From positions 1 to 23,083 of the forward strand of contig NZ_CALHIQ010000077.1 in NCBI RefSeq assembly GCF_938030725.1: a stretch of 23,083 nt of DNA. The letters run 5' to 3'. The stretch is from an uncultured Fretibacterium sp. (GTDB lineage: Bacteria; Synergistota; Synergistia; Synergistales; Aminobacteriaceae). The first letter of the stretch is position 1; every line of letters starts with the position of its first letter. The translations under genes and the position numbers were made by a program. The notes beneath the pieces are model-generated. The model ran no database searches. It saw nothing but the letters and a program-made list of their open reading frames with translations, and was not told the DNA's origin. Shown here piece by piece: positions 23,023 to 23,083 of this stretch.

Positions 23023-23056
23023 CGGAAAACGTTTTGTCGAACGAGGAGTGAGTGGT

Positions 23057-23083
23057 ATGGCGGAGAAGTTCATCTACAGTTTG
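23057..23083 (+). CDS. ettA: Probable ABC-F ATPase, EttA-like (first 9 codons only)
   Basis: ATG 23057 follows GAGGAG by 8 nt and encodes MAEKFIYSL before the window ends. EttA, the energy-dependent translational throttle, typically starts with M-A/S-x-x-F/Y-I-Y/F-x-M/L, so the fit is good but rests on nine residues. The strong promoter and long structured leader suit an ABC-F gene. Other proteins cannot be excluded. Confidence 0.5.

Overview
This is a GC-rich bacterial chromosome segment with tightly packed genes. Gene content suggests a strict anaerobe that ferments amino acids and organic acids: a urocanate hydratase end, a TAXI-type TRAP transporter, an iron-dependent alcohol dehydrogenase and a fumarate-reductase-like flavoprotein. 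The overall style fits Synergistota (for example oral or gut relatives of Fretibacterium), but that placement is an inference from protein style, not a phylogenetic result. I see no tRNA, rRNA, CRISPR array, transposase or integrase.

Layout. 1-2430 (+): the 3' end of hutU and its terminator, a stand-alone NAD(P)HX epimerase with a structured leader, and a secreted MsrB-MsrA fusion closed by a strong terminator. 2438-4447 (-): an S9 peptidase gene broken by an in-frame TGA that lies inside a short tandem duplication. 4560-6784: a two-gene module (- strand) of an AAA/ABC-type ATPase and a DUF4276 TOPRIM-like protein, flanked by two diverged direct repeats of about 108 bp. It looks like an acquired, possibly anti-phage, cassette.

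6829-16881 (-): an eight-gene catabolic cluster. In transcription order it encodes a DUF1537 sugar-acid kinase (DtnK-like), an Fe-alcohol dehydrogenase, a DHDPS/NAL-type aldolase, a PdxA2-like dehydrogenase, a TAXI solute-binding protein, an SDR dehydrogenase, a fused TRAP permease and an FAD-dependent fumarate-reductase-like enzyme. Kinase plus PdxA2 is the known D-threonate/D-erythronate-type route to dihydroxyacetone phosphate. The other enzymes imply a longer pathway that I cannot match to a described one. The cluster faces a divergent regulator (17111-18895, +) built like a sigma54 activator with a PrpR-type sensor. Its GAFTGA loop and Walker B acidic pair are missing, so it probably works at sigma70 promoters. 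Two promoters facing each other and two matching operator-like palindromes lie between regulator and cluster.

18978-21470 (-): leuS. 21597-22815 (+): a MarR regulator and a SAM-dependent methyltransferase, each preceded by the same palindrome, apparently a small autoregulated unit. 22881-23083 (+): a strong promoter, a leader with an attenuator-like fold, and the first nine codons of a probable ABC-F (EttA-like) gene that runs out of the window.
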